Part shown: positions 27,065-36,379 of the stretch, one piece after another | How the letters are laid out: each line of letters opens with the position of its first letter | Numbering within the stretch: the first letter of the stretch is position 1 | NCBI GenBank assembly: GCA_027592945.1 | Contig: JAQCJP010000003.1 | Coordinates: 1 to 44,173 of the forward strand | Reading direction: 5' to 3' | Length of the DNA: 44,173 nt | DNA from: Planctomycetota bacterium | Lineage (GTDB): Bacteria; Planctomycetota; Planctomycetia; Pirellulales; UBA1268 | Notes under the pieces: generated by a model | What the model saw: only the letters and a program-made list of their open reading frames with translations | Database searches by the model: none | What the model was told of the DNA's origin: nothing | Translations under genes and position numbers: made by a program

Positions 27065-28876
27065 ATGCCAATCGACTGCCACCACATCCGCAACTTCTCG
27101 ATCATCGCCCACATCGACCACGGCAAGAGCACGCTGGCGGACCGCCTGCTCGAGTCGACCGGTACGGTCGACAAGCGGCAGCTCAAGACCCAGATGCTCG
27201 ACGACATGGAACTCGAGCGGCAGCGGGGGATCACGATCAAGGCCCGGGCGGTGCGGATGGAATATCGCCACGAGGGCGAGACCTACGAACTCAACCTGAT
27301 CGACACTCCCGGCCACGTCGACTTCCACTACGAGGTCTCCCGGAGCCTGGCCTGTTGCGAAGGAGCCCTGTTGCTGGTCGATGCTTTTCAGGGGGTCGAG
27401 GCCCAGACGGTTGCCAACACCTATGCCGCCATGGAGCAGGACCTCACGATCGTGCCGGTGATCAACAAAGTTGATCTCGTGCATGCCCGGGTCGACGAGG
27501 TGCTCCTCGAAATGGAGCAGAGCCTGGCGGCCGACCCCGACGAGGTGATCAAGGTCAGCGCCAAGACGGGGGTCGGCATCCCCGAGTTGCTCGCGGCGAT
27601 CGTGAAGCGGATTCCGCCGCCGCAGGGCGACCCGGAGGCGACCCTCCGGGCAATGATTTTCGACAGTCATTACGACTCGTACCGGGGCGCCATCACCTAC
27701 GTGCGGCTGCTCGACGGCACGATCCGCAAGGGCCAGAAGATTCGCTTTCTCAGGCAGGGCACGACCCACGAGGTGCTCGAGCTGGGGCAGTTCGTGCCGC
27801 AGCGACGGCCCTGCGAGACACTGTCAGCGGGCCAGGTGGGCTATCTCGTCTGCAACATCAAGGACGTCAAGGATGTCCATATCGGCGACACGGTAACGGT
27901 CCCGGGGAACGAGGCGGCTCCCCCGCTGCCCGGCTATAAGCCGCCCCAGCGAATGGTCTACTGCGGCCTCTATCCCAGCGATGGTGAGAACTTCGAGGAA
28001 CTCCGGGACGCCCTGGAAAAGTTGGCCATCAACGATCCCTCCTTCGAATACTCACCGGAGAGCAGCGAGGCACTCGGCTTTGGGTTCCGGTGCGGATTCC
28101 TCGGCCTTCTCCACATGGAGATCATCCAGCAGCGGCTGGAGCAGGAGGCCGATCTCGATCTGGTTCAGACCGCTCCTAACGTCACCTACCAGATCCTCAA
28201 GAAGACCGGCGAGACGATCGAGATCACCAATCCTCAGGATGTTCCCGAGACCGGTCAGATCGAGGAGTTTCGCCAGCCGATCGTGCGGACCAACTTTCTG
28301 GTGCCCGTGGAGTTCATCGGGCCGGTGATGCAACTCTGCACCGATCGGCGGGGCGTCTACCTGAAGACGGAATACCTCTCGCCGACCCGCGCGATGCTCA
28401 CCTTCGACCTTCCGCTGGCGGAGGTGATCTACGACCTCCACGACAAGCTCAAAAGCGTGACCCGCGGCTACGGCACCATGGACTACGAGCTGGTCGGCTA
28501 TTTTCTGGCCGATCTCGTCCGGCTCGACATCCTGGTGGGCGGCAAGAAGGTCGACGCCCTCTCGATCATTTGTGATCGCCGCGACTCCGACCGGCGGGGT
28601 CGGGCAATCGTCAAGAAGCTCCGTGGTGAGATCGATCGGCACATGTTCGAGGTCGCCCTCCAGGCGGCGATCGGCACCAAGGTGATCGCCCGCGAGACGA
28701 TCTCGGCTCTCCGCAAGAATGTGACAGCCAAGTGCTACGGCGGCGACATCTCCCGCAAGAAGAAGCTCTGGGCGAAGCAGAAGGAAGGCAAGAAGCGAAT
28801 GAAGAGCGTCGGCAGCGTCGACATCCCGCAGAAGGCCTTCATGGCGGTGCTCGACACCGGAACCGAGCGGCAGTAG
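27065..28876 (+). CDS. lepA: Elongation factor 4 (LepA)
   Basis: IRNFSIIAHIDHGKSTLADRLLE, MELERQRGITIKA, LIDTPGHVDFHYEVSRSLA; C-terminal KKLWAKQKEGKKRMKSVGSVDIPQKAFMAVL. ATG at 27065. Confidence 0.98.
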   Translation: MPIDCHHIRNFSIIAHIDHGKSTLADRLLESTGTVDKRQLKTQMLDDMELERQRGITIKARAVRMEYRHEGETYELNLIDTPGHVDFHYEVSRSLACCEGALLLVDAFQGVEAQTVANTYAAMEQDLTIVPVINKVDLVHARVDEVLLEMEQSLAADPDEVIKVSAKTGVGIPELLAAIVKRIPPPQGDPEATLRAMIFDSHYDSYRGAITYVRLLDGTIRKGQKIRFLRQGTTHEVLELGQFVPQRRPCETLSAGQVGYLVCNIKDVKDVHIGDTVTVPGNEAAPPLPGYKPPQRMVYCGLYPSDGENFEELRDALEKLAINDPSFEYSPESSEALGFGFRCGFLGLLHMEIIQQRLEQEADLDLVQTAPNVTYQILKKTGETIEITNPQDVPETGQIEEFRQPIVRTNFLVPVEFIGPVMQLCTDRRGVYLKTEYLSPTRAMLTFDLPLAEVIYDLHDKLKSVTRGYGTMDYELVGYFLADLVRLDILVGGKKVDALSIICDRRDSDRRGRAIVKKLRGEIDRHMFEVALQAAIGTKVIARETISALRKNVTAKCYGGDISRKKKLWAKQKEGKKRMKSVGSVDIPQKAFMAVLDTGTERQ

Positions 28877-28879
28877 GGC

Positions 28880-29048
28880 GGGTTCTCCTCACTCGCGGCT
28901 CGGGGTGGGCCCGTGCCATCTCGCCGGACGCTCGCTGCGGGCATCCATGCCCTCCGCTCGCTCGTGGGAAACCGAGCTTCGCCATCCTGGCTACGCTTCG
29001 GTTTCCCAACGCCGGCTCGACTGGCACGGGCTCACCCCTCGCGAACCC
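28880..29048. repeat. Nested inverted-repeat (REP/MITE-like) element
   Basis: Outer arms GGGGTGGGCCCGTGCCA (28902-28918) and TGGCACGGGCTCACCCC (29022-29038), one mismatch. Inner arms TGGGAAACCGA (28965-28975) and TCGGTTTCCCA (28998-29008), perfect. Additional hairpin GGGCATCCATGCCC near 28940. Confidence 0.8.
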
Positions 29049-29079
29049 TTGGTTCCGTTTCCGGCGGTCCCGTGATCCC

Positions 29080-29793
29080 TCACCGCCGCCAGAGCAACTC
29101 GGCGTCGGGGCCTGCCGGCGTCGCCAGGACATGCCAGCCGGCTCGACGGGCGGCGGTGATGTCGAGCTGGGGGTCGTCGCCGACGAGGATGAGCTCCTCA
29201 GGGCCGAGGCCAAGCCGCTGCTCGACCGCCCGGAAAAACTCCGCCGCCGGCTTCCGCCAGCCGAGTTCCGACGAGGCGAAGACATGGTCGGCCAACGTCA
29301 GCGGCTCGACCACCTTGGCGATGGACAGAAGCCGCTCGTCGAAGTTGCTGGCCAGGGCGACCGGCAGGCCAGCCGCCCGAGCCGCGAGCAGTAACTGCCG
29401 GCCGGCGGGCACCGCCCGCCAGGACGTCGGTTTGCCGAAGTGGTCCCAGAGATCGGCAAAGATCGCCTCGCTGGACGGGGCGTCATCAAAGACGTCGGCG
29501 ACGATCTGCCGCCAGCGATCAGCCTCCCTGGCTCTGCTGGTGGCAAAGGCGGGCCGGGCCGAGGCGTCCTCCAGTTCCTGCCTGCGCCAAGCGATCCGAA
29601 AGCGTTCCTCGATCACGGCCGGATCGAGCCGGATGCCATGGCGGCAGCCGGCCTCGGAGTAGGCCAGGGCCACCGATGGGGCAGGTTCCGCGAGCGTGTG
29701 GACGACGTCAAACACCACCGCCCGCACGCCCGGAGGCGGAAACGGGAGGCTGCCAGGACGATCAGCAGCTGCCGTGGAGAGAGCGACGCTCAT
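29080..29793 (-). CDS. HAD-superfamily hydrolase
   Basis: VRAVVFDVVHTLAEP (DxxxT motif I region), ALASNFDERL, ELGWRKPAAEFFRAVEQRLGLGPEELILVGDDPQLDITAARRAGW. Confidence 0.9.
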   Translation of the reverse strand: MSVALSTAAADRPGSLPFPPPGVRAVVFDVVHTLAEPAPSVALAYSEAGCRHGIRLDPAVIEERFRIAWRRQELEDASARPAFATSRAREADRWRQIVADVFDDAPSSEAIFADLWDHFGKPTSWRAVPAGRQLLLAARAAGLPVALASNFDERLLSIAKVVEPLTLADHVFASSELGWRKPAAEFFRAVEQRLGLGPEELILVGDDPQLDITAARRAGWHVLATPAGPDAELLWRR

Positions 29794-29839
29794 GCAGGCA
29801 GCATAGGCCGCTCGCTTCTTGCGGGGATGGGCGAGCCGC

Positions 29840-31915
29840 TCACTGCCGGGGGATCAGCCCCAAATCCAGGCCGAACACGAACATCATCAGCGACAGGATC
29901 AGGGCCAGTCCCAGGTAGGACAGGATCCCCACGACATGCTCGCTTGGCGGCTTGCCACGGATCAGCTCATAGAGCAGAAACACCATGTGGCCCCCGTCAA
30001 GGACGGGAATCGGCAGGAAGTTCACGACGGCCAGATTCGCCGAGAGCATGGTGAGAAACAGCAGCAGCCGGCCGAAGCCCTCCTCGGCCGACTTGCCCGC
30101 CTGCTTGGCGATCTCGATCGGGCCGCCCAGCAGTCGCGGGCTGATGCGGTTCTCCCAGAGTTTGCCCAGGAAACTCGCCACGAGGGTGAGGTCCTCCCAG
30201 GCCTTCCGGCCGCCTCGTCGGAAAGCGTCGGCGAGCGATGCCGCCTGCACCTTCTCGAAGACCGGCTCGAAGACAAGTCCGCGATCGACGACGAACTGCT
30301 CGGTCGCGGCGACCGGTTCCACCTCGACCTGCCGAGGCTCACCGGCCGCGGGCTCGACTTCCAGCCGAAGCCGGGTGCCTTCCGGCAGTCGCTGGAGCAC
30401 GGCCATGGCGGCCGGCCAGTTGGGCTCCTCCGCAGAAAGCGGGATGCCTTCGCCCACCTCGGTCTCGCCGGGCACCAGGAACGTGACCCGGGTCAGCCGG
30501 TCGCCCGGCATGATGCCCGCCATGCCGCCCGGGCCGTCCGGGGTCACCTCGGCGACGACCGCCGAGACGGGGATGGCCAGTCCGAGCGATGCGATAGAGA
30601 CCGGACAGCCGCGGCCGGTCGTCTCGTCGTCTCGCCAGGTGACCTGGCGAGGCGTGATGCTGACTTGACGGTCGCCCCCGTCCGCGGCGCTCAGCGTGAG
30701 CGTGACCGACTCACCGGCACGTTTTGCGATCCGGTCGTCCAGCGTGAGTGGGTCGCCGAGGGGCTCTCCGGCGACCAGCGTGATGGTTTCACCCGGTTCG
30801 ATGCCGGCTGCTTCAGCAGGAGAGCCGGCTTGCACTGCCGCGACCGGCCCGGCCGTCATGACCAGGCCGGTCTCGAGCCGCCGCTGGGACGGAAGCACGA
30901 CCGACAGCCGCTCCGGGTCACCGTCGCCCGCCTGGCGATCGACGCCGAGGGTGACCGATTCGGCCTGGTTGAGGGCAAGGACCGCCAAGAGTTCGGCGTA
31001 GGTGCCAACTTCCTCACCGTTGACGGTCTGGATCGTGTCGTTGGGCTCGAGGGCCGGCTCGGCCTCGCCGGCCGCACCGGGCAGACCCCGGCCGAAGTCT
31101 TCAGGCAGGCGGAGCGAGAAAGGGCTCGTCACGCCGATCGTGGGCGCGCCGAGGTCGGTGTCGGGCTTGAGCAGAACCGTGCGGGTCGTCTCATCGGCAG
31201 GCCGGTGGACCACGAACTCGATGCCCTCATCCACGTCACCGACGGTGACGCCGTGCCGCAGATCGTTGAAGATCGGATTCTCCCGATCACCGATCCTGAT
31301 GATCTCGTCACCGGTCCGGAGGCCGGCCTTCCAGGCGGCGCCACCGGTGCGAACACTCGAAATCGTGCAGGTCAGTTCCTTCACGCCCAGGCCGTAGGCC
31401 AGTGAGGCCATCAGGACGGCGAAGATCACGTTCATGATCACGCCGGCCGAGATGATCGCCATCCGCTTGGGCACGTTCTGGGCCGGATAGCTGCGGGGAT
31501 CCCAGGCCGGGTGGACGTCGGCAGTCGGTTCCGGCGGGAGATCGCCGGCGGTGAGCGGATGGCCCGGCCCGGCTGCCCGGGCCCGCTGGGCTTCCGCGGC
31601 GGCCGCCGCCGGGTTGTCATCCTGGCCAAGCATTTTGACGTAGCCGCCCAGGGGGAGGATGCCGATGCCGTATTCCGTCTCACCCCAGGTGAAGGAGAGG
31701 AGTTTCAGGCCGCCCACGTCGAAGCCCAGGAAAAACTTCTCGCACTTCACGCCGCAGGCCTTCGCCACAAGAAAATGACCCAACTCGTGGACGAAAATCA
31801 CGAACCCGAGGCCGCCGGCCACCTGCAGAATCACGCCCCAACTCGCCGGCTGGAGAATCCATTCCAGCCAGGTTGCCGCCCCGAGCAGCCCGCCGCCTGT
31901 CAGACACACGCCCAC
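29840..31915 (-). CDS. rseP: Site-2 metalloprotease RseP with several PDZ-like segments
   Basis: GFVIFVHELGHFLVAKACGVKCEKFFLGFD (HExxH), MLSANLAVVNFLPIPVLDGGHMVFLLYE, multiple PDZ-like stretches. GTG start preceded by GGAGG. Confidence 0.94.
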   Translation of the reverse strand: MGVCLTGGGLLGAATWLEWILQPASWGVILQVAGGLGFVIFVHELGHFLVAKACGVKCEKFFLGFDVGGLKLLSFTWGETEYGIGILPLGGYVKMLGQDDNPAAAAAEAQRARAAGPGHPLTAGDLPPEPTADVHPAWDPRSYPAQNVPKRMAIISAGVIMNVIFAVLMASLAYGLGVKELTCTISSVRTGGAAWKAGLRTGDEIIRIGDRENPIFNDLRHGVTVGDVDEGIEFVVHRPADETTRTVLLKPDTDLGAPTIGVTSPFSLRLPEDFGRGLPGAAGEAEPALEPNDTIQTVNGEEVGTYAELLAVLALNQAESVTLGVDRQAGDGDPERLSVVLPSQRRLETGLVMTAGPVAAVQAGSPAEAAGIEPGETITLVAGEPLGDPLTLDDRIAKRAGESVTLTLSAADGGDRQVSITPRQVTWRDDETTGRGCPVSIASLGLAIPVSAVVAEVTPDGPGGMAGIMPGDRLTRVTFLVPGETEVGEGIPLSAEEPNWPAAMAVLQRLPEGTRLRLEVEPAAGEPRQVEVEPVAATEQFVVDRGLVFEPVFEKVQAASLADAFRRGGRKAWEDLTLVASFLGKLWENRISPRLLGGPIEIAKQAGKSAEEGFGRLLLFLTMLSANLAVVNFLPIPVLDGGHMVFLLYELIRGKPPSEHVVGILSYLGLALILSLMMFVFGLDLGLIPRQ

Positions 31916-33120
31916 TTGCCAACCTCCTGTCTGGCCCAGGCGTCGAGACGCGAGATGTCCTCGAGCGTGGGATTGTCTTGAAAGGGATGCTCGTCGAGCA
32001 CCCGGCTGCAGAGTTCTGCGATGTCGGTGAACCGGATGGCACCGTCGAGAAATCCGCGAACTGCCTCCTCGTTGGCCGCGTTGAGCACCGCTCCTGCGGT
32101 ACCGCCCCGGGCCGCTGCCTCATGTCCCAGCCGAACCGCCGGAAACCGCTCCAGGTCGGGTGGCTCGAAGTCGAGCTGAAGGGCAGCTGCGAAGTCGAGT
32201 CGCCGAGCCGGGCCGGAGATTCGATCGGGGAACAGGAGAGCGTACTGGATCGGAAGCCGCATGTCGGGGGGGCCCAGTTGGGCCATCACGGCACCGTCCA
32301 CAAACTCAACCAGCGAATGCACGATGGACTGGGGATGCACCACGACGGCGAGTTTTTCCGCCGGCAGCCCGAACAGCCACCTCGCTTCGATGAGTTCAAG
32401 CGCCTTGTTCATCATCGTGGCCGAGTCGATGGTGATCTTCGGGCCCATCGACCAGGTGGGATGGCAGAGGGCTTCAGCGGGAGTCGCCTCGGCGAGAGAC
32501 TCACGAGAACGGGTTCGAAACGGACCGCCGCTGGCGGTCAGCACGAGCCGCTCGACTTCATGGGGCTGGCCGCAGGCAAGAGCCTGATGAATGGCGGAGT
32601 GTTCGCTGTCGACGGGAATGATGCTTGCACCGGTCGCTGCAGCTCGTTGCATGACCAGCGGACCGGCCATCACGAGCGTCTCCTTGTTGGCCAGGGCGAT
32701 GGTCTTGCCGGCCTCGATGGCAGCCCAGGTGCTCCTCAGCCCGGCAGCCCCGACGATCGCCGAGACGACCCGGTCAATCGAGGGGTCGGCCACGAGTTCG
32801 TCGAGGGCGTCCGGACCCGCGGCCAGCCTCGTTCCCTCCGGGAGCGCCGTCGTGTCGATTTCGGCTGCGGCCTGCCGGTCGGTCACAACCACCCAGCGAG
32901 GCCTTGTCGCCCGGGCCTGCTCGAGGAGTTTTGCAGTGCTGGAATGAGCGGCCAGCAGCCAGGCCCGGAGGCGACCGCCCGAGTGGGCGATGACGTCCAG
33001 CGTGCTCTGGCCGATGCTGCCGGTCGAACCGAGCACGGCCACCCGCAGAGCGGTCTCGCCACGGCCAGCCAAGCCCTGGGGGAGAGCTTCGGCTGTGTGA
33101 TCGCGGTAGGAGGGGGGCAT
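31900..33120 (-). CDS. dxr: 1-deoxy-D-xylulose 5-phosphate reductoisomerase
   Basis: VAVLGSTGSIGQSTLDVIA, IALANKETLVMAGPLV, IIPVDSEHSAIHQAL, LTASGGPFR, HPTWSMGPKITIDSATMMNKALELIEARWLF. Confidence 0.97.
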   Translation of the reverse strand: MPPSYRDHTAEALPQGLAGRGETALRVAVLGSTGSIGQSTLDVIAHSGGRLRAWLLAAHSSTAKLLEQARATRPRWVVVTDRQAAAEIDTTALPEGTRLAAGPDALDELVADPSIDRVVSAIVGAAGLRSTWAAIEAGKTIALANKETLVMAGPLVMQRAAATGASIIPVDSEHSAIHQALACGQPHEVERLVLTASGGPFRTRSRESLAEATPAEALCHPTWSMGPKITIDSATMMNKALELIEARWLFGLPAEKLAVVVHPQSIVHSLVEFVDGAVMAQLGPPDMRLPIQYALLFPDRISGPARRLDFAAALQLDFEPPDLERFPAVRLGHEAAARGGTAGAVLNAANEEAVRGFLDGAIRFTDIAELCSRVLDEHPFQDNPTLEDISRLDAWARQEVGKWACV

Positions 33121-33319
33121 GAAACGACAGCGGGGGGATCCGGGCGAACATACCAGTTTAAAAATCCCGGGCCGGAAGTTCCAACGGCCAAAACTGCCGG
33201 AATCGCGGCCTGTTCCAGCCGCGAAACAGTCTCAGGCCTGTTTGTCTGCCGATTTTTCCCGGCGTAGGATGCGAAAGTGATGGTCAGGAGCCCCCTGACG
33301 GCAGTCCCCTGGAAAGGTT

Positions 33320-35410
33320 ATGAGCAGCAAACGCGACACGCCCAAGCGGCCCACCGATAGGAAGCCCTCCCTGGGCGGTAACCTCCTCTGGTCGCTGCTG
33401 GCAGCCGGGGTGGCAGGCCTCTTTGCCATCAGCCTCATTGGCTCAGCCAGCGAGTTGAAGGTTTCCTACAGCGACCTGCAGCGGCTGATCCGGGCCGCGA
33501 CGGCCGTCGGCGAGGATCGCTTCATTACCATCTCCGCCGAAGACGGTGGGGGAGCTGGCCTCTACGGCGACCTCCACGACGTCGTGATCGGCGGCTACGA
33601 GGTGGCCGGCAAGATCCGCCAACTCCCCGATGGCAGCACGGCTGCCGAGGCGGCCGAGAGTCAGCCTCCGCTGCCGGGCGAGGCCGGGACGGCCGGAATG
33701 GTTCGTCGGTTTACCACCGCGAAGTTGCCAACGGAAAACTCCGAATCAGACCTGATGGGACTTCTCGAGGAGCATGGCGTTGCCTTCCGCTACGAGGATC
33801 CGCCGAGCCCCTGGCGGAACTGGATGCCGATGCTCCTGCTGACCGGTCTCTTTGGGGTGCTCTTTTTCCTGATGATCCGACGGCTCGGCGGGGCGGGCAG
33901 TCCGATGGCCTTCGGCCGCTCGCGGGGCAAGATGTATGCCCAGGAAGATCTGGGGATCACCTTCGACGACGTGGCGGGCATCGAGGAGGCGGTCGAGGAA
34001 CTCCGCGAGGTGGTCGAGTTTTTGCGGAGTCCGGAGAAGTATCAGGTACTTGGGGGCCACATCCCCAAAGGGGTGCTCTTGGTCGGTCCGCCCGGCACCG
34101 GCAAGACGCTCCTGGCCAAGGCGATCGCCGGCGAGGCGGGCGTGCCCTTCTTCGGCCTCTCCGGCAGCGACTTTGTGGAGATGTTCGTGGGTGTCGGAGC
34201 GGCCCGCGTCCGCGACATGTTTCAGCAGGCTGCCGCCAAGGCTCCCTGCATCATCTTCATCGACGAACTCGACGCCCTCGGCAAGACCCGCGGCTCGAGC
34301 GTGGTCGGCGGCCACGACGAGCGGGAGCAGACGCTCAACGCCCTGCTCGTGGAAATGGATGGCTTTGGCAGCAACTCCGGAGTGATCGTGCTGGCCGCCA
34401 CCAACCGTCCCGAGACCCTGGATCCAGCGCTCCTGCGGCCGGGCCGGTTTGACAGGCATGTCTTGGTCGATCGCCCCGATGTGCGAGGCCGGGAGGAGAT
34501 CCTTCGGGTGCATGTGGCCAACGTCAAACTCGATCCGGAAGTCGATATCGGCCAGATCGCCCGGATCACATCGGGGTTCGTCGGGGCCGACCTGGCCAAT
34601 CTCGTCAACGAGGCCGCCCTGCTGGCGGCCCGCAACGACAAGGAATCGGTCGGGATGGAGGAGTTCAACGAGGGCGTGGAGCGGGTCACCGCCGGCCTGG
34701 AGAAGAAGCGACGGGTGATCCACGAGGACGAAAAGAAGCGTGTCGCCTACCACGAGGCGGCCCACGCCCTGGTCGCCCTTTCCCTGCCCAACACGGACCC
34801 GGTGCACAAGGTCTCCATCATCCCCCGCGGGCTGGCGGCACTCGGCTACACGATGCAGCGGCCCGAAGACGATCGCTACCTGCTGACGCAGACCGAACTC
34901 GAGAGCCGCATCCAGGTGCTCTTGGCCGGCACGATCGCCGAGGAGATGGTTTACGCCGATGTCTCGACCGGGGCCCAGAATGACCTCGAGCGAGCCAGCG
35001 AGATCGCCCGGGCCATGGTGATGGACTACGGCATGAGCCGGCTGGGCCGGGTCGCCTACCGCGAAAGCCCGCGGTCTCCCTTCCTGGCGACCGGCGGGGC
35101 TGATCTGCCCGCGTCGCGGACCCACAGCGAGGAGACGGCCCGCGAGATCGACGAAGAGGTGCGGCGGATCGTCGATACCTCGATCGAGGCGGTACGGCAG
35201 ATTCTGGCATCGCGGCGGGCCGCCCTCGAGACGGTGACCAGCCGGCTGATGGAGGCCGAGGTGATCGATGGCGAGGAACTGCGGGCCCTCGTCGAGGCTT
35301 CCACCGGGACCCCCCAGCTCGTGCCGGGCACGGCGACTGACCGGCGGCCGGCTCGCCCGCAGCCGAAAGGCGAGCAGCCGGGGGCTGCCGCCGGCGGGGC
35401 CGACTCCTGA
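33320..35410 (+). CDS. ftsH: ATP-dependent zinc metalloprotease FtsH
   Basis: [45 protein letters not shown], Walker [16 protein letters not shown] region [22 protein letters not shown], HExxH motif YHEAAHALV. Confidence 0.97.
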   Translation: MSSKRDTPKRPTDRKPSLGGNLLWSLLAAGVAGLFAISLIGSASELKVSYSDLQRLIRAATAVGEDRFITISAEDGGGAGLYGDLHDVVIGGYEVAGKIRQLPDGSTAAEAAESQPPLPGEAGTAGMVRRFTTAKLPTENSESDLMGLLEEHGVAFRYEDPPSPWRNWMPMLLLTGLFGVLFFLMIRRLGGAGSPMAFGRSRGKMYAQEDLGITFDDVAGIEEAVEELREVVEFLRSPEKYQVLGGHIPKGVLLVGPPGTGKTLLAKAIAGEAGVPFFGLSGSDFVEMFVGVGAARVRDMFQQAAAKAPCIIFIDELDALGKTRGSSVVGGHDEREQTLNALLVEMDGFGSNSGVIVLAATNRPETLDPALLRPGRFDRHVLVDRPDVRGREEILRVHVANVKLDPEVDIGQIARITSGFVGADLANLVNEAALLAARNDKESVGMEEFNEGVERVTAGLEKKRRVIHEDEKKRVAYHEAAHALVALSLPNTDPVHKVSIIPRGLAALGYTMQRPEDDRYLLTQTELESRIQVLLAGTIAEEMVYADVSTGAQNDLERASEIARAMVMDYGMSRLGRVAYRESPRSPFLATGGADLPASRTHSEETAREIDEEVRRIVDTSIEAVRQILASRRAALETVTSRLMEAEVIDGEELRALVEASTGTPQLVPGTATDRRPARPQPKGEQPGAAAGGADS

Positions 35411-35557
35411 TCCGGCACGATCGCTACGACTGGCAGGGTTGCGGTTGCCGGTGCAGATTTTTGCCCCGCGTGACGAATACAACGACAGCGGTGCGGCGTC
35501 AGGGTGCCGCCGTTTCCAGCTGTCTCATGGCTGCCGGCAGCGACCGGCAGGTGGTCG

Positions 35558-35806
35558 ATGTGGAAGAGTGTGTTTCTTGCCTGCGGCATCTTTGCCTGCA
35601 TTCTGGGCGTTGAGTTGCTTGTCATCGATTCGGCCGTGCTCGTCCCGCTGAGCGGTCGGGGTGAGGCCTCGACGTTCCGGGCCCCTGACTGGGCGCCTTG
35701 GACGCTCCTCTCCGTGGGAGCCGCGACAATCCTCCATTTCTGCCAACTGCCTCGCTTCGGGTCGTCAGCGCATCGCTCGCACGTGCATCAAATGCAGTCC
35801 CATTAA
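35558..35806 (+). CDS. Small two-TM membrane protein (82 aa), unknown function
   Basis: MWKSVFLACGIFACILGVELLVIDSAVLVPL...APDWAPWTLLSVGAATILHF; two hydrophobic segments; ATG at 35558. Confidence 0.6.
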   Translation: MWKSVFLACGIFACILGVELLVIDSAVLVPLSGRGEASTFRAPDWAPWTLLSVGAATILHFCQLPRFGSSAHRSHVHQMQSH

Positions 35807-35929
35807 GGTCTGGGGGCCACGGCTCCGGCCGTCGGCAAGGCCTGATCGGTTGCAGGACGCCGCGGGATGCGGTTCTTCTTGAGAGGGAATCTTGATTGAA
35901 GGCGGCAGCAAGGACTGCCCGCCAGCGGC

Positions 35930-36370
35930 TTGAGTCGGGTCGCCCCGGCAAAGAAGACCACACCCGTGCCCGCCATCCTCACCACCACCCGGCCTGACCG
36001 CGACACCGTGCTCTACGACGGCCAGTGCCGCTTCTGCCGGGGCCAGATTGCGGTCTTGCGGCGGTTCGACCTTACCGGCCGGCTGCTCTTTCGCTCGCTC
36101 CACGACCCGGCGGTATCCCGGGATTTTCCGGAACTTTCAGCCGACGACCTGATGCGGGAGATGTATGTGGTCGACCGGCAGGGCCGGGCCCGGCCTGGGG
36201 CGGAGGCGGTCCGCTATCTCTCCCGGCGACTGCCCTTGCTCTGGCCGCTGGCCGTGCCGCTGCATGTGCCGGGCAGCCTGCCGGTCTGGAAGTGGCTTTA
36301 CCGGCTGGTGGCCCGAAATCGCTACCGCTTGGCCGGCCGCTGCAACGAAGGAACCTGCCACCTGCACTAA
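35930..36370 (+). CDS. DUF393 / DCC-family thiol-disulfide oxidoreductase-like protein
   Basis: TVLYDGQCRFCRGQIAVLRRFDLTGRLLFRSLHD with a YDGxCxxC motif. Start (TTG 35930 or GTG near 35966) uncertain. Confidence 0.85.
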   Translation: MSRVAPAKKTTPVPAILTTTRPDRDTVLYDGQCRFCRGQIAVLRRFDLTGRLLFRSLHDPAVSRDFPELSADDLMREMYVVDRQGRARPGAEAVRYLSRRLPLLWPLAVPLHVPGSLPVWKWLYRLVARNRYRLAGRCNEGTCHLH

Positions 36371-36379
36371 GCAGGAAAC

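Noticed and set aside
29819-31405. 528-aa plus-strand ORF
   Set aside because: Antisense shadow of rseP; Arg/Gly/Asp-rich with no domain signature.
31873-33267. 464-aa plus-strand ORF
   Set aside because: Antisense shadow of dxr.
33746-35482. 578-aa minus-strand ORF
   Set aside because: Antisense shadow of ftsH, whose AAA+ and protease motifs are clear.
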